A stretch of 64,000 nt of DNA from Diadophis punctatus similis (lineage: Eukaryota > Chordata > Lepidosauria > Squamata > Dipsadidae), in NCBI GenBank assembly GCA_023053685.1, contig JALIGW010000005.1, positions 22,267,501 to 22,331,500 of the forward strand, in the 5' to 3' direction. The notes beneath the pieces were generated by a model that was not told where the DNA came from, made no database searches, and worked only from the letters and a program-made list of their open reading frames with translations. Positions 45,366-56,254 of this stretch are shown here, piece by piece. Each line of letters begins with the position of its first letter. The stretch's first letter is position 1. The translations under genes and the position numbers were made by a program.

Positions 45366-45934
45366 TTCTCTGGATTTTTGAAGCCCTAATCTGATAAACT
45401 CTAACAGCAACGATTCCATAAATTACTGAAAATGGAGAATCATTTGCTGGAAGGCTAAGCTTTTGTTTGAGTGTACCAAAACCAACTTGAAATACCTTCT
45501 GTGCAGCTAAAAACTGCTGGAAAGGTGTTAATGGAGCTGCCCTTGGCTTCCCTTCAAACAAGAGATACGAAGATCAAGCCCAGTTGCTCCAAGTAAAAAT
45601 AAACTAAGACAGTATAATCAAACCTGGGAGCAATTCAGTTTCTTTATTATCATCCTCTCTTTTCCATGCAGAGTTAGTTTCCTAAGTGTCTTTGCCTCCT
45701 TCTTATGGTCTTTAGTATGGTTTTTATCCCAGATTTGGTACTATAAGTGTTATACATATGAATGCTTTGCCATTATATCTAAACTAGCCTGCCGTTGATT
45801 CTCAAATTCAAATCGAATCAAATTGCCATTGGATCTTCAATTCAAACTAAATCAGATCAGATCAGCAGAAGTATAACTTATATTCACGATACATTTATTT
45901 CACGAATGAAGACGAATATACGTGTCCCATGATC

Positions 45935-46095
45935 AACTGGGCGGGTCACCGGGATCAGAGGGTTGGTCTTCCAAGCTTTTGGACTCATGCTGGAGCCTAT
46001 ACTAGCTAGAGAGATGTTCCCTGAAGATGGGATCTAGCATGAGCCCGAAAACATGGAAGACAAAACTTCTGGTCCCGGTGACCCACCCAGAGTGT
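45935..46095 (+). mobile_element. Second Penelope-like palindrome with hammerhead-like core
   Basis: Arms 45939-46004 and 46026-46090 are inverted copies (GGGTCACCGGGATCAGAG against CTGGTCCCGGTGACCCACC). The right arm begins CTGAAGA (46021-46027), one base, stem GGGATC/GAGCCC (46029-46034 with 46041-46046; one mismatch), loop TAGCAT, then GAAAAC (46047-46052). The plan equals that at 25040-25070 although the sequences differ. Confidence 0.55.
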
Positions 46096-46211
46096 ATCCT
46101 GCATAGATTTCTCTACCTTGACACCCGCTGGCATAAAAATATTTAGCAGGGGCACATACTTACTATGGGATAGGACTCATAAATAAAAATAATTCTGAAG
46201 AAGTCAACTTA

Positions 46212-47084
46212 CTGTATTTTTCGGAGTATAAGACGCACCGGAGTATAAGATGCACCTTAGTTTTGGGGGAGGAAAACAAGGAAAAAAGGCCTCTGCCTCC
46301 CAGCAATTTGCCAAACAGCAAACAGCAAACAGCACAGATGATATACACTGTTTGCTGTGTATTTCTGTGCATGTGTGCCTGACCCATAGAAATAGCAAAG
46401 AATTGGAGAAATGTACATTATGCCAGAAAGTTTTCTTAAATGTAGTCACACTAACTCCTCCCAATTATTTAAATAGATCTACTCCAAGGTAAGTCAGGAT
46501 TTAACTTGGCTGCTTTATCTTAATACTAAACAGGACACTATTACATTTCAGACTATACTTGTACAGAGCTGTTAAAATTAATTAAAATTTCTGGAAGTAT
46601 ACATTATTCTCCATTATTTAAAAGAAGATACAATAGCACTGGGCCTCTTCAGAGCAAGCATTTATTTTAAAAAGCTTCTTCATTTTGTTAAGTTGTCTAG
46701 AACAATAATAAAGCAGTCTTTAAAAAATAAGTCTAATAATTTGAACATTCTACAGACATTTATAGTTATTAACTTACCCCCTTGCATCCAGTTCAACAGA
46801 AAATAAAAATCTGCATGTCTCTCCCAGCTATTTGCCTCTTTGCAGATAGTTTCAGTTTCATTTTAGCATGTGGCAAATCAGCTGAGGGTCGGGAAGCTGT
46901 TAATGACTTGCTTGGCTTAACATGTTCTTCCTGTTTGCTGCAAGCAGGTAAATTTCTGGAAGACAGAGGCAAAAGGGTGGGGGTGGCTGGGTGGCCGGGG
47001 CTACATTCGATGTATAAGATGCACCCAAGTTTTCACTCTCTTTTGGGGGGTAAAAAGGTGCATCTTATACTGCAAAAAATACGG
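46212..47084. mobile_element. TA-flanked inverted-repeat transposon (GTATTTTTCGGAGTATAAG)
   Basis: Left end CTGTATTTTTCGGAGTATAA and right end TTATACTGCAAAAAATACGG are inverted repeats, and GACGCACC / GGTGCATC extend them. TA flanks both sides (46210-46211, 47085-47086). No transposase frame is visible in the 870-bp interior. Confidence 0.82.
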
Positions 47085-47086
47085 TA

Positions 47087-47213
47087 GTTGTTCCTGTTAT
47101 GGATTTGATAAAGACATGTGAGGCACAGTCCTTGTCCTTGGCTACATGACCATACCCTCAACTCACTCCCAGCCTGAAGCTGATATCAGATAAACTTGTT
47201 TTCAAGTAGTAGT
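47087..47213 (-). repeat. 127-bp repeat, inverted copy of 33606-33732
   Basis: About 97 percent identical by eye to the reverse complement of 33606-33732. It starts at the first base after the TA of the preceding transposon. Confidence 0.85.
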
Positions 47214-49361
47214 ATATGATTTCAGCATCTCTCTGATTTTCACTAAATAGCCTGACTTTTTTCAGGCTTCCACATGAGCCTGGAGGAGACAAAAAGTTAC
47301 TTTAAGAATTGATTTATTGAAATGAATAGATTCTAAATAATAGGACATCTTTTTTTTTCCAGGAGTAAAGAAAAAAAAAGTCCAATAGGATATGGCTTCA
47401 TAGCAGAGAGGTGTTTCACTCAGACAAATTTCAAATAAAGTTCAAAGATTGCACAGGCCTACCATATAAATAAAAATGATAAAATACTTATTCATTTACA
47501 ATACAGTCCTACGTATGAAAATAAATGTAATAACTTCTCTCACTTTAGTTTCCATGAAATTGATGACATCCTAAATATAAACAAATGTGTGGCTGTAATT
47601 CTCTATCTATTTCTGGGCCAATAAGCCCTTTAAACTCACTGATATTTAAGAAGCAAGCAAAATATTGCCCTACTTTATATTCCAAATATATTCAGTGAGG
47701 TTATGTGGTTCCCAAATTCCCAAGAGCATAAAGCCATTAAAATGAAGAGAGAAAAGGAATTTGGAAAATAAATTTTGTTTCTAAGATTGAGTTACTCTTG
47801 GTGAATGACATGAAAAGGTATCCAATCACAGATAAGCATCTCAAAATGCCTCCAAGCAGTGTTGATGGGAGCAAGACGGGGATTACATACTTACAAACAA
47901 TGAGAGCTTCCTGTTTTCTTCTGTGTCTTAAATATATATTAGTTCCACCGGGATTGAGAAGTTTAGAGAAAACTGTGAAAATTATTAAGTATCTTGGTTG
48001 ATTAAAGTCTGCACCTTAAACAAGTAAATATCCAAACTTTCTCCTATCCCATAGACCACAGGTGTGTTTTGCATCTACCTTTTAAATAGATTAATGAACT
48101 AAAAGGGAACATAAAGAACAAACAATATGATATCGTATCTAAGTAATTATTTCTTAATGGTCACTAGGCTCTGGCTTCTATCTCACATCAATTTTTCTTA
48201 GAATTCTTAAACTTTAAAAAAGGGAAGGGAAGGGAAGCAAGAAGGGTTGTCCAGACTTCACAATCACAATGCTAATACTTTGCACTTCATTACAGTACCT
48301 ATTTCTTTAAAAAAAAATCTGTATGAGCCTGAAAAGAGATTAAAAGATGCCTTACTTTAGTAAGCAGATCACTTAAAGCAATAACATCCTTTTTTCAGCC
48401 TCACACTGAAACCTGAAAAAAGTTAGATGATGTAAGTAAGCCCAGGGATGCTACAGTGGTGTGATATCAGAAACAATGTTTTCCTGACTCATTTGGGAAG
48501 CCTGCATAGGCCTAGAAGTTAGCATGCTACAAAGTCAGGTGCCGGGTTCTAATGTCACCTGTATTTCTGAAACTCACAGGTATTCTTAGGGAGAAAAAAC
48601 TTGTAACAAATCACAATTTATGCTTTGTCTAGAAATGTGTCCTTTGTTCAGAAACATAAAAGTCAAAAGTAAAACAGGCTGATAGCATGCTGGGACATCG
48701 GAGAAATTGCTTTGCCTTTTATTAAATGTATGCTTTCAGGCCAGTCCCTGCTGAGATGGCAGACATTTGAAAACAATCAAGTCCCCATGGAAATCATTTT
48801 GTGAGAATGTCCACAGCATGTTCTCAATATTTCATCTGTGCTACCAACCCACAAAGACTGCCAGTGGCAGAGATGATAATACCATACTAAACTTATCATA
48901 AATTGAATTCAACCATCAGTGGATTCTTGACTCTGGTTTGTAAGCAGGAAAAAAAATAGGAAGCAGATGTACCCTAAGTGTGTTTTCTCTGCTTCATCTT
49001 TGGAGGTGCCTATCAAATAAGGGAAAGTTTATCCATGTTTAGATATAAATGTAACAAAACAAAACAAAACTTTGGGTCAAATGCAGTTCCTGATAAGTTT
49101 TAAGGGCTACAGTTTGGAACTGCTTTCTTCTGGAACATACCTTTTACTTCCCTATCTACAAATGTCATAACCATTGGAGGAATCTAATACCAACATTAAC
49201 CAGGCCTAAGTCAGCTTAGCTTCCCAGCTTGGAGAAGGTCAGCCAAGGTACCAATGCTTACTTAAGGCCTTGCTGTTCATCCCAAAACTCTGGCTGAAAT
49301 CTGCTTCTCCCCTTTCCAGTTCAACATGTTGCCTCTGTAATCACCTGACTTCTATCTAAGG
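47214..49361. other. Gene-free AT-rich DNA
   Basis: No coding region or repeat recognised. Confidence 0.5.
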
Positions 49362-49476
49362 CAGTGTTTCTCAACCTCAACAACTTTAAGAAGTGTGGAC
49401 TTCAGTTCCCAGAATTCTCCAGCCAGCGTGCTGAGGATTAAAGTTCAGACATCTACAAGTTGCTGAGGAAACACTG
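49362..49476. mobile_element. Palindromic hAT-like MITE, small copy
   Basis: Ends CAGTGTTTCTCAACCTCAAC and GCTGAGGAAACACTG; flanks ATCTAAGG and CTTTAAGG (6 of 8). Core AGTGTGGACTTCAGTTCCCA as in 34893. Confidence 0.75.
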
Positions 49477-51234
49477 CTTTAAGGTAATGTATGACCAAAC
49501 GGCTTTTTTTTTATGATATGAAGGGGTCCATAGATAGTGTTACTAGAAAGAAAAAAACATTACTCCTATTGCTAGTAATGTATTTATTTAAAACATCAAA
49601 AAAAGCTGTCAGGCTTGTTTGTTTTCTGGTTAGCTGCAATTAAGAAAAGTTAAATATATGTATTTTTAAAGTAGATTGTAAAAATCCTTACAATGTTGCC
49701 CAGAGGTCATTTGGTAAAGGACTGTGATTAATACAATTATTAAGAATATACCATAAGTGAAATAATTTTAATTACATTCTTCTCTGCTACTAAATTGCTA
49801 GAAAGTTTAAAATGTTAATCTTGCATTGGCATTATGTATGTGATGCAGTATTGCTTCTCATTTTCTTTAATTGTTTTATTAGAGTGCCATCTAGTGGACT
49901 ATCATTAATTTGTCTCGGTTGATGGAAATAATCATATTTTTAGCAACTTAGTTCATCCAGTGGTCTTTAGAAATATATGTCTTTTATTGTTTCTCTGAAT
50001 ATGGCACAGATCTTTTTTTTTGGGGGGGGGGAACCTTCATTGGATATACATTTATTTTTAAGCTTGCCCAGAGGGTGGCAAAATACTTCATTTTTTGGTA
50101 TTATATTAAAACCTATTTTTTAAACATAGGGAAGAAGTAAGGATGTGCAGATTTCTTAAAGTCTACATCATTTGGCTTTGCAAAGTAACTATATTACATG
50201 TTGACAGCACTGTGCCCTCTTCTTGGTTGCTGACTTCCTCTGGGCTGGGGCATATTCCCATTTGTACCAGAGTTACAATTCAATCTAGAATTCTGATATG
50301 GACCCACTGCGAGAGCCTGAGGTGGGAGAGGAGGACTTTGGTTTTTGTGAGAACAGAGAACAACCCATATATGGTGGCTTGGGAAGGGAATCATTTCAAG
50401 AGACTCCACCTTAATTTCCTTGGGCATTTACTCTTACCGTTTTCAAGATTGTGGTTTTTTTGTTGACTGGCATTACTGATGACTGTTTGAAGTCTGTGTG
50501 ATTCCCACTTTGATGGGCCAGCCATATAATGCTTGACACCTACAAAGTTCTTCATGGCTTGGCAACCTAACACTTACAGGACATTTATCTCAAATGGGTC
50601 AAACTCAGTTGCTCATTTCGGTTGGCATGCTGTGGATTCTTTGTCCATAGGAAATTTGGGTGAAGAGCAAGAAATGATTTTTTTAAAATGATAGCACCCA
50701 CCTTGTGACAGTACCTCCCACCAGCGATCAGAACAATGTCTTCACTCTCAGCTTTAGGAAGGTTTGAAGACAGAATGATTCAGAAAGGCAGTTGGCAAAA
50801 GAGTTGACATCTAGCTGTTGGAATCTATATTAATTTGATTCTATCTAGCTGTTGGAATCTATATTAAGTCTGTTGTTGCTAACTCTTCCCCCTTCCCTTC
50901 CTTCTGTATAGATTCATGGCATCATCTGGGCAAGAGGTAGTCCTTATTCACAACATCTGCCTTAGGAAAAATAGTAGGGAAGCATGGGAAACCCAGGACA
51001 AATGAAAGAAAGTAAATCTTCACAAAGCACATAGTTAAAATATGGAATTTGCTTGCCATGGGACATGGTGACAATCTGAAGGGTTTTAAAGGAGCATTAG
51101 ACAAAATCATGGAGAATAAACCTGTCAAAAATGATCAGTTTTGGTCACGCTACACTGACCCTTTTAGATGCAACAGAGGAGGGGGCATGCATTTATGTCC
51201 AGCTTGAGCACTTTTTATACAGTATACATATGCT
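49477..51234. other. Gene-free DNA
   Basis: No gene recognised. A perfect CTCF-consensus match is at 49883-49897. 50790-50870 holds a 33-bp direct repeat (ATCTAGCTGTTGGAATCTAT twice). Confidence 0.5.
49883..49897 (-). promoter_or_regulatory. Perfect CTCF-consensus site
   Basis: CCACTAGATGGCACT on the minus strand fits all 15 positions of the CCASYAGRKGGCRSY core. It lies in unique AT-rich DNA about 9.4 kb upstream of the FOXI gene. Function cannot be judged from sequence. Confidence 0.5.
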
Positions 51235-51394
51235 CAGTAGTGAAATCTAAAAATTTTCCCTACCAGTTTTGTGGGCGTGGCTTATTTTGTGGGCATGACT
51301 TGGTGGTCAGGTGACTCATGTGTCCTTGGTCAGGTGACCGGGTGGGTGTGTTTGATGGTCAGGTGACCGGGTGGGCATGGTCAACTTGTAAAAT
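51235..51394 (+). mobile_element. hAT-like element 5' fragment
   Basis: Starts CAGTAGTGAAATCTAAAAAT, then TTTTGTGGGCGTGGCTTATT, a known squamate hAT terminus. It has tandem GGTCAGGTGACCGGGTGGG units and is cut at the next fragment. Confidence 0.55.
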
Positions 51395-51460
51395 GTGATG
51401 AAACTCACTTAACAACGCTCTTGCTTAGCAACCAAAATTTTGGGCTCAATTGTGGTCATA
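51395..51460 (+). mobile_element. Tigger/mariner-like MITE fragment
   Basis: AACTCACTTAACAACGCTC and TTGGGCTCAATTGTGGTCAT are the right part of the family at 21504; the terminus is lost into the following pyrimidine tract. Confidence 0.7.
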
Positions 51461-51463
51461 TGT

Positions 51464-51553
51464 TTTCCTCCCCTCCCCTCCCCTCCCCTCCCCTCCCCTC
51501 CCCTTTCCTTTCCTTTCCTTTCCTTTCCTTTCCTTTCCTTTCCTCCTTTCCTT
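51464..51553 (-). repeat. (CCCCT)n(CCTTT)n pyrimidine tract
   Basis: About eight CCCCT units change to about eight CCTTT units. On the minus strand this is a GGGGA tract with several possible G-quadruplexes. Confidence 0.93.
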
Positions 51554-51554
51554 G

Positions 51555-52790
51555 TTTCCCCAGTGATGGCACTGGGGCGTTAGCGCGGGAGTGGTGAGGA
51601 ATTCAGGGCAGGTGGCAGTTTGTCTTCGTGCACGGAGGTCAGGTGAGGGGAGGGCAGAGGGTCCACCACCCCGGTGCCTCTCCTCCATGCAACCTGCTGC
51701 TGCTGAGTGGTCTCGTTCATTCAGTTTAAGGGGAGAGCCCTTCTCTCGCAGGCAGGCGGGCAAGTGGCATCCGATCCGACTGCTAAGTCTGGGATTTTCA
51801 GAAGGGTCAAAGAACCGTCCGAGAGAGACCCACGACAGCAGCCTAGGGATTTTCCCGGGTGCAGAGCATGCTGCGCTCTCGCATCTCTGGCCTGGAGCAC
51901 CGGCACCACCAAATGCCGATCCTCCGGCAACCAACTGACTGTGCCCCGGACTTACCTGGGTGGCAACCAGAAGCGGCAGTGGCAGCAAAATGAATGGCCA
52001 TGCCAAAGAGCACGATGAAGGCCTTGTACCGCAGCAAGGAGCACAGGAACGGTGGCAGTGGAGGAGCCATAACCGGGAGAAGCGGGGAGCAGCTTCAACG
52101 GGATGGATGAGAGCATCCAGGCTGCGCACCGGGCCTTTTAAACAGTGCTCCTCCTGTCAGTCTCCTCCTCCCCTGCCCCGGCCCCCTCCTCCGCGCAACT
52201 TGCTGCTGCCAAACGGTCTCGTTCACACCGGCCGCTTCGCTTGTGGGGTGGATGGGCTGGAAGCTGCCGCCGGTGCCCAGCAAAGAAGCACAGTTGAGCA
52301 GGGCCAGGGCAGCACAGCCTATTGTGCCTTCTATTGCCCCGCTCTCCATCCTGGAGGGCCACGCATCCCCCCCGTCAATCCTCCATACAAACCACCTGCC
52401 CCGTTTCTGCAAAGGCAGAGCTCTGCAGGGCGATCCAAAGAGGGGAGAGGGATGCTGTAGAAAAGGCTGCCTTCCACCCATGCCTCTGCACCTCTCGTTC
52501 TGCTTCACCGGTGGGAAGCGGCACCACAGGCCGAGTTCCCAGAGTGGTGCCGGTGGTTGGCCTGGCCGATCTGCAAAGAGAGCAGCCAGGTGGCCAGGTG
52601 GGAGGCCAGTGGGCTGCTTCAGAGCCCCAAGCACTGTGGGAGGCACGCGGGCCCAGGTGGAAGACGGCCTTTTCTGCAGCATCCCTTTCCCCTCTTTGGA
52701 TCACTCTGAAAGGGGGGGACTCTGCCTTTGTAGAAATGGGACGGGCGCATGTGCAGCAGCCACGGGACATTTGCTTGCCTTTCCGGAGCA
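51555..52790. other. GC-rich block of unknown nature
   Basis: About 1.2 kb of GC-rich, CpG-containing DNA between a pyrimidine tract and a retrotransposon relic. It has a ragged inverted repeat: 52403-52490 against 52654-52735 (CCAAAGAGGGGAGAGGGATG pairing with CATCCCTTTCCCCTCTTTGG). It also has a direct repeat, ACCTGCTGCTGCTGAGTGGT at 51690 resembling ACTTGCTGCTGCCAAACGGT at 52199. Several frames over 150 codons are open on both strands, as expected for GC-rich DNA, and none resembles a known protein. A perfect splice donor CAG|GTAAGT lies on the minus strand at about 51956. Confidence 0.5.
51957..52070 (-). other. Candidate first exon (unproven)
   Basis: On the minus strand an ATG at 52070 opens 38 codons that end at a perfect donor, CAG|GTAAGT. 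The peptide has a basic Leu-Leu-Arg-Tyr-Lys followed by about 18 mostly hydrophobic residues, like a signal anchor. No downstream exon was found and the block has repeat-like structure, so this may be chance. Confidence 0.2.
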
Positions 52791-52839
52791 CCGCCGCTGC
52801 CGCCACCCCTCTCAACGTCTGCATTTCTACCAAGGAAAT

Positions 52840-53395
52840 GACTGAGTGGATGGAGACGCTGAAGAAGGAATGGGAAAACACCAAGAAAGCACTAGCTGAA
52901 GCAGCGGAAGCCTATAAGAAGCAAGCAGACAAGCACCGATCGCGCCAGCCCCCTTTCCTAGTGGGGGTAAAGTTTTCTTGTCCACCAAATATATCTGATT
53001 TATAATGCCGAGCAAGAAGCTAGGGCCAAAGTTTTTGGGTCCATTCTCAATAGTTAAAATTATCAATCCCATCACAGTTCACCTTCAATTGCCTAGAATA
53101 TTGGGGAAAATCCATTCTGTATTTCATTTATTAAAACTGGTGATTGGATCAAATATAAGACCACAAACCCAACCACCACCTCCCCCTGTAGTTATACAAG
53201 AAGAGACACATTATGAGGTGAAGAAAATTTTAGACTCCATAATGTTTAGGGGTCAATTACAATACCTAATCCATTGGAAGGGATACCCTTTGTCAGAATC
53301 TACTTGGGGGAAAAGTTGGAATGTAAAAGCTGATAAGCTAGTGAAACAATTCCACGACAAATATACAGACAAAAGAAAGAATCCCCCGGGGGGAG
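52840..53395 (+). pseudogene. Chromodomain-type Gypsy integrase C-terminus (broken)
   Basis: An Ala-x-x-x-Tyr-Lys-x-x-Ala-Asp-x-x-Arg helix (about 52895-52940) is followed, after a stop and frame change near 53003-53005, by a Lys-Leu-Gly-Pro-Lys-Phe-x-Gly-Pro-Phe block, the GPY/F module of Ty3/Gypsy integrases. A chromodomain follows at about 53200-53370 (Gln-Tyr-Leu-x-x-Trp-Lys-Gly-Tyr core). This order defines chromoviruses; the chromodomain guides integration to chromatin. The relic lacks the integrase core and runs into a purine tract and LTR. Confidence 0.85.
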
Positions 53396-53802
53396 GGGTG
53401 GTTAAGAATGCTGTAATAACCCCCTATCTTATTCTCTTTCTTTCTTGTAGGACATGGTCTTTTCCTGAGGGGAGGCCGCCTGTCAGGACAAAGCCATTTT
53501 TAGTTGGGGTCTTTGGCCTGCCACACTTTATGCTATTTTAATATGTATTCTTTCCTGTGGGAATTTGGGAGGGGGAATTGCATGAGGACTGTCTGTATGT
53601 AGCCATAACAAATTATTTCTAGATAGTCAAGGTCATCCTTTGTCTTCGCACTCCTGCACCTGCACGGAAGGAGATGGGTGGATGCTGCCAGGTTGGCAGT
53701 TGAAGATTGGTTAACATGATGAACTTGGGGGTGTGGGGACAAAGTGAAATTTGTTCACTTTATGCCTTGATTAAAGTCACTTCTCCCTTGCTTTCCAATA
53801 CA
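53388..53802 (+). mobile_element. Gypsy LTR (with polypurine tract and PBS-like flank)
   Basis: GGGGGGAGGGG (53388-53398) is a polypurine tract. The LTR candidate runs from TGGTTAAGAATGCTG to TTTCCAATACA (TG...CA, 404 bp), with ATTAAA at about 53770. Directly after it comes TT then TGGTATCACAA (53805-53815), whose first eight bases match the initiator-Met tRNA primer site of many LTR elements. Confidence 0.6.
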
Positions 53803-53829
53803 TTTGGTATCACAAAAGGTTGTGCACTG

Positions 53830-55745
53830 TGGGCTAGAACCAGTTGTGCTTAAAAATCAGTATGCGCCATAAACTATATCCAGTAGTTCGTTCTCATTGT
53901 GATCTCTAGATTTATGAATACAGATGTAAAAGCAGAAGATTCCTGGTTAATGAACTAAATTACTACCAGCTTAGACTTGAAGCAAAAGATTATTTTCCTG
54001 TCCCATTCAGTTATTAGAAAGGGCAAATCTATGCGTTAGCAAATGTTTTTATCATTCTAACCCATTTAATTTTCTTTTCATTATTAGTTCATTTATTTAT
54101 TATAGTTTTAATCCTTTTTTAATTTGTTTCTGTAATACTTGTTTTGTGTTGTTTTTAAATGGTGACTGCAAAGTTCATTTTTTCTCCTTACTTTACAAGG
54201 AGTTTGAACAACAGCCCATGTTTCATTTCAAAATTTCTATTGATCAGCTGTGAAATCTGTTACAGTTAAACAGTGGGGATTGTAATTAGCTTATTTCTTA
54301 ATCTGATATATCACTTTTTTTTGCCTTATTCTAAGTTAATTACAGAGATTTGAGTAGAAGCTGGTTACAAATTACAACGTAAAGCATGTGGAAGTAATTA
54401 AAAATACTTTATGAAGCAATAATGGTCACAAAAGTCTTTTACTGGAAGCAAACTTTAAATCAAGGCCAAGACAACCAATTTCTGTGTATTCAAGGAGTGT
54501 TTTCTATTACAAGGTTAAATAGCAAGCGTGTCATTTATGTAAAAGCAAAATATATGTTCAGCCAAGAATCTCTGACAGTTTGCTTCAAGGCACTGTAATT
54601 CTCAGTCACTTGAGTGTCATTGGAGGTAGAAATGTAGAAGGAGGGGGGAAATGTCTCTCTAGTGAGGTAGAAAGCATTTGGAAAAAGATTCCCAAGATAC
54701 TTCCGCTGGAGGGCAAAGAAAGAGAGAAAATGAAGTGACACCTCTTTGCCTTGAGGGAACCGAAGGAACAACTTATCGAGGGTCTCTCTTGTAAGCCGAC
54801 TTGGGGGGGGGGGAAATCACACCAGCTCTAAAGGACTTCGCGTTATAAAAGACCGTCACTATGCTGGCATACGGATCTTTCCATCACTGTGTAATTCTAT
54901 CTCCTTCCTAGCCTCTATAATTGATTAAACGCTTGCTCTGAGGCAAAAAGGCTTTTCAACACTGTTCAAACACAGGAGCGTTCTGTGCAATATCAGCAGG
55001 GTGACAAGGCATGGATTTCTATCTTTTCCAGGTGATAGAAAGGTAGGTGGGAACACTTTGTCATGATTAATCACCAATGTGGCTAGGAAGTAAGCCAGAA
55101 CCTTAATTAAGCTGAAGGTCGGATAGACATGTAACTTTTCCAATGGTTTTTTCTGTGTCCAGGCCTTTTCTCCCCCACACAGTCAAGATTAAATCTTGTC
55201 AAGTTGTGTATATTGAGACAACAGAATATATTCCGTGATTCAAGAACAAAGAATTACTCTTGTGTGATCCCTTTATGTACATCCTCAGTCATCCAAAGCA
55301 GAACTCGGGCAGATTGGAATATACAGAGCAATGAGCCACTTAAATATGTATATTGTGGCCATCTATGTAAGTTTATTTTACATTGTCATAAATAGAATAA
55401 TTTAAGATGACACCTTTATTGTCACTGCAGTAGGCTAACGTATCTGTTTCTCTGGGAATCTAGAATACTGAGAAATCTTAAAAACCTGTACCTCCATGAA
55501 CAATTATAGATGTATCCAATTTCAATCCTTTCAGAAATTTGCATATATGCCAACATTTTTAATCTTGATTGTTTACCTGGATTTCTAAATGCCTATACAG
55601 TTGAAATCTCTTTGGATATAGTACTGCATTTTGTTCTTGATCTGTGGGTTAGATTAGGATCACTACTTCGACCAATAATTCTATCTTCTTGAATTTGGCT
55701 GTCTGTCTAATGGAATCTTTCTACAGTTATGAACTCTGGATACTC
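53830..55745. other. Gene-free DNA
   Basis: No coding region or repeat recognised. Confidence 0.5.
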
Positions 55746-55747
55746 TA

Positions 55748-55835
55748 GGGCAGGAGTCTGAAACCCAGGTTAGCAGACAGATACTAGTCCATGGTCTGTT
55801 GGGAACTGGGCCGCACAGGTGGGTGAGTGCACAAA
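55748..55835 (+). mobile_element. hAT (Charlie-like) element fragment
   Basis: TAGTCCATGGTCTGTTGGGA and ACTGGGCCGCACAGG resemble the interior of a widespread vertebrate hAT family; it is truncated by the adjoining CR1. Confidence 0.55.
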
Positions 55836-55837
55836 GG

Positions 55838-56092
55838 GCAGGGCAAGAAGCAATGGGTGGAAACTAATCAAGGAGAGAAGCAAACTAGAACTAAGGAGAA
55901 ATTTCCTGACAGTTAGAAAAATTAGTGGAACAATTTGCTTCCAGAAGTTGTAAATGCCCCAACACTGGAAGTTTTAAAGAAAAGATTGGATAACCATTTG
56001 TCTGAAGTGGTGTAGGGCTTCCTGCCTAAGCAGGGGGTTGGACTAGAAGACCTCCAAGGTCCCTTCCAACTCTGTTATTCTATTCTATTCAT
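55838..56092 (+). mobile_element. CR1 LINE 3' end
   Basis: GGGTGGAAACTAATCAAGGA, TTCCTGACAGTTAG and the end GGGGTTGGACTAGAAGACCT with a TCTGTTATTCTATTCTATTC tail. Colinear with 32700-32962 and 60180-60415. Confidence 0.9.
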
Positions 56093-56254
56093 TTGCACCT
56101 GCGTGGGATCTAGGTTGTGTGTGCCAAACCATCACATCTACTGCCTCCGCCGCTGGTCTATGAAGCCAGAAGGGTTAAGAACTACTGCTTCAAGGGGCAG
56201 AGGTAAGGCCTTGAATGACAGGAGGAAGAGGCTCTGCCAAGGCAACAACAGTAA

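Noticed and set aside
51446..52129. 227-codon minus-strand frame and 195-200-codon frames up to 53005
   Set aside because: Several overlapping frames are open on both strands of a GC-rich block with no recognisable domains; chance openness is the simplest reading. Only the end of the plus frame (after 52840) is a real integrase relic.
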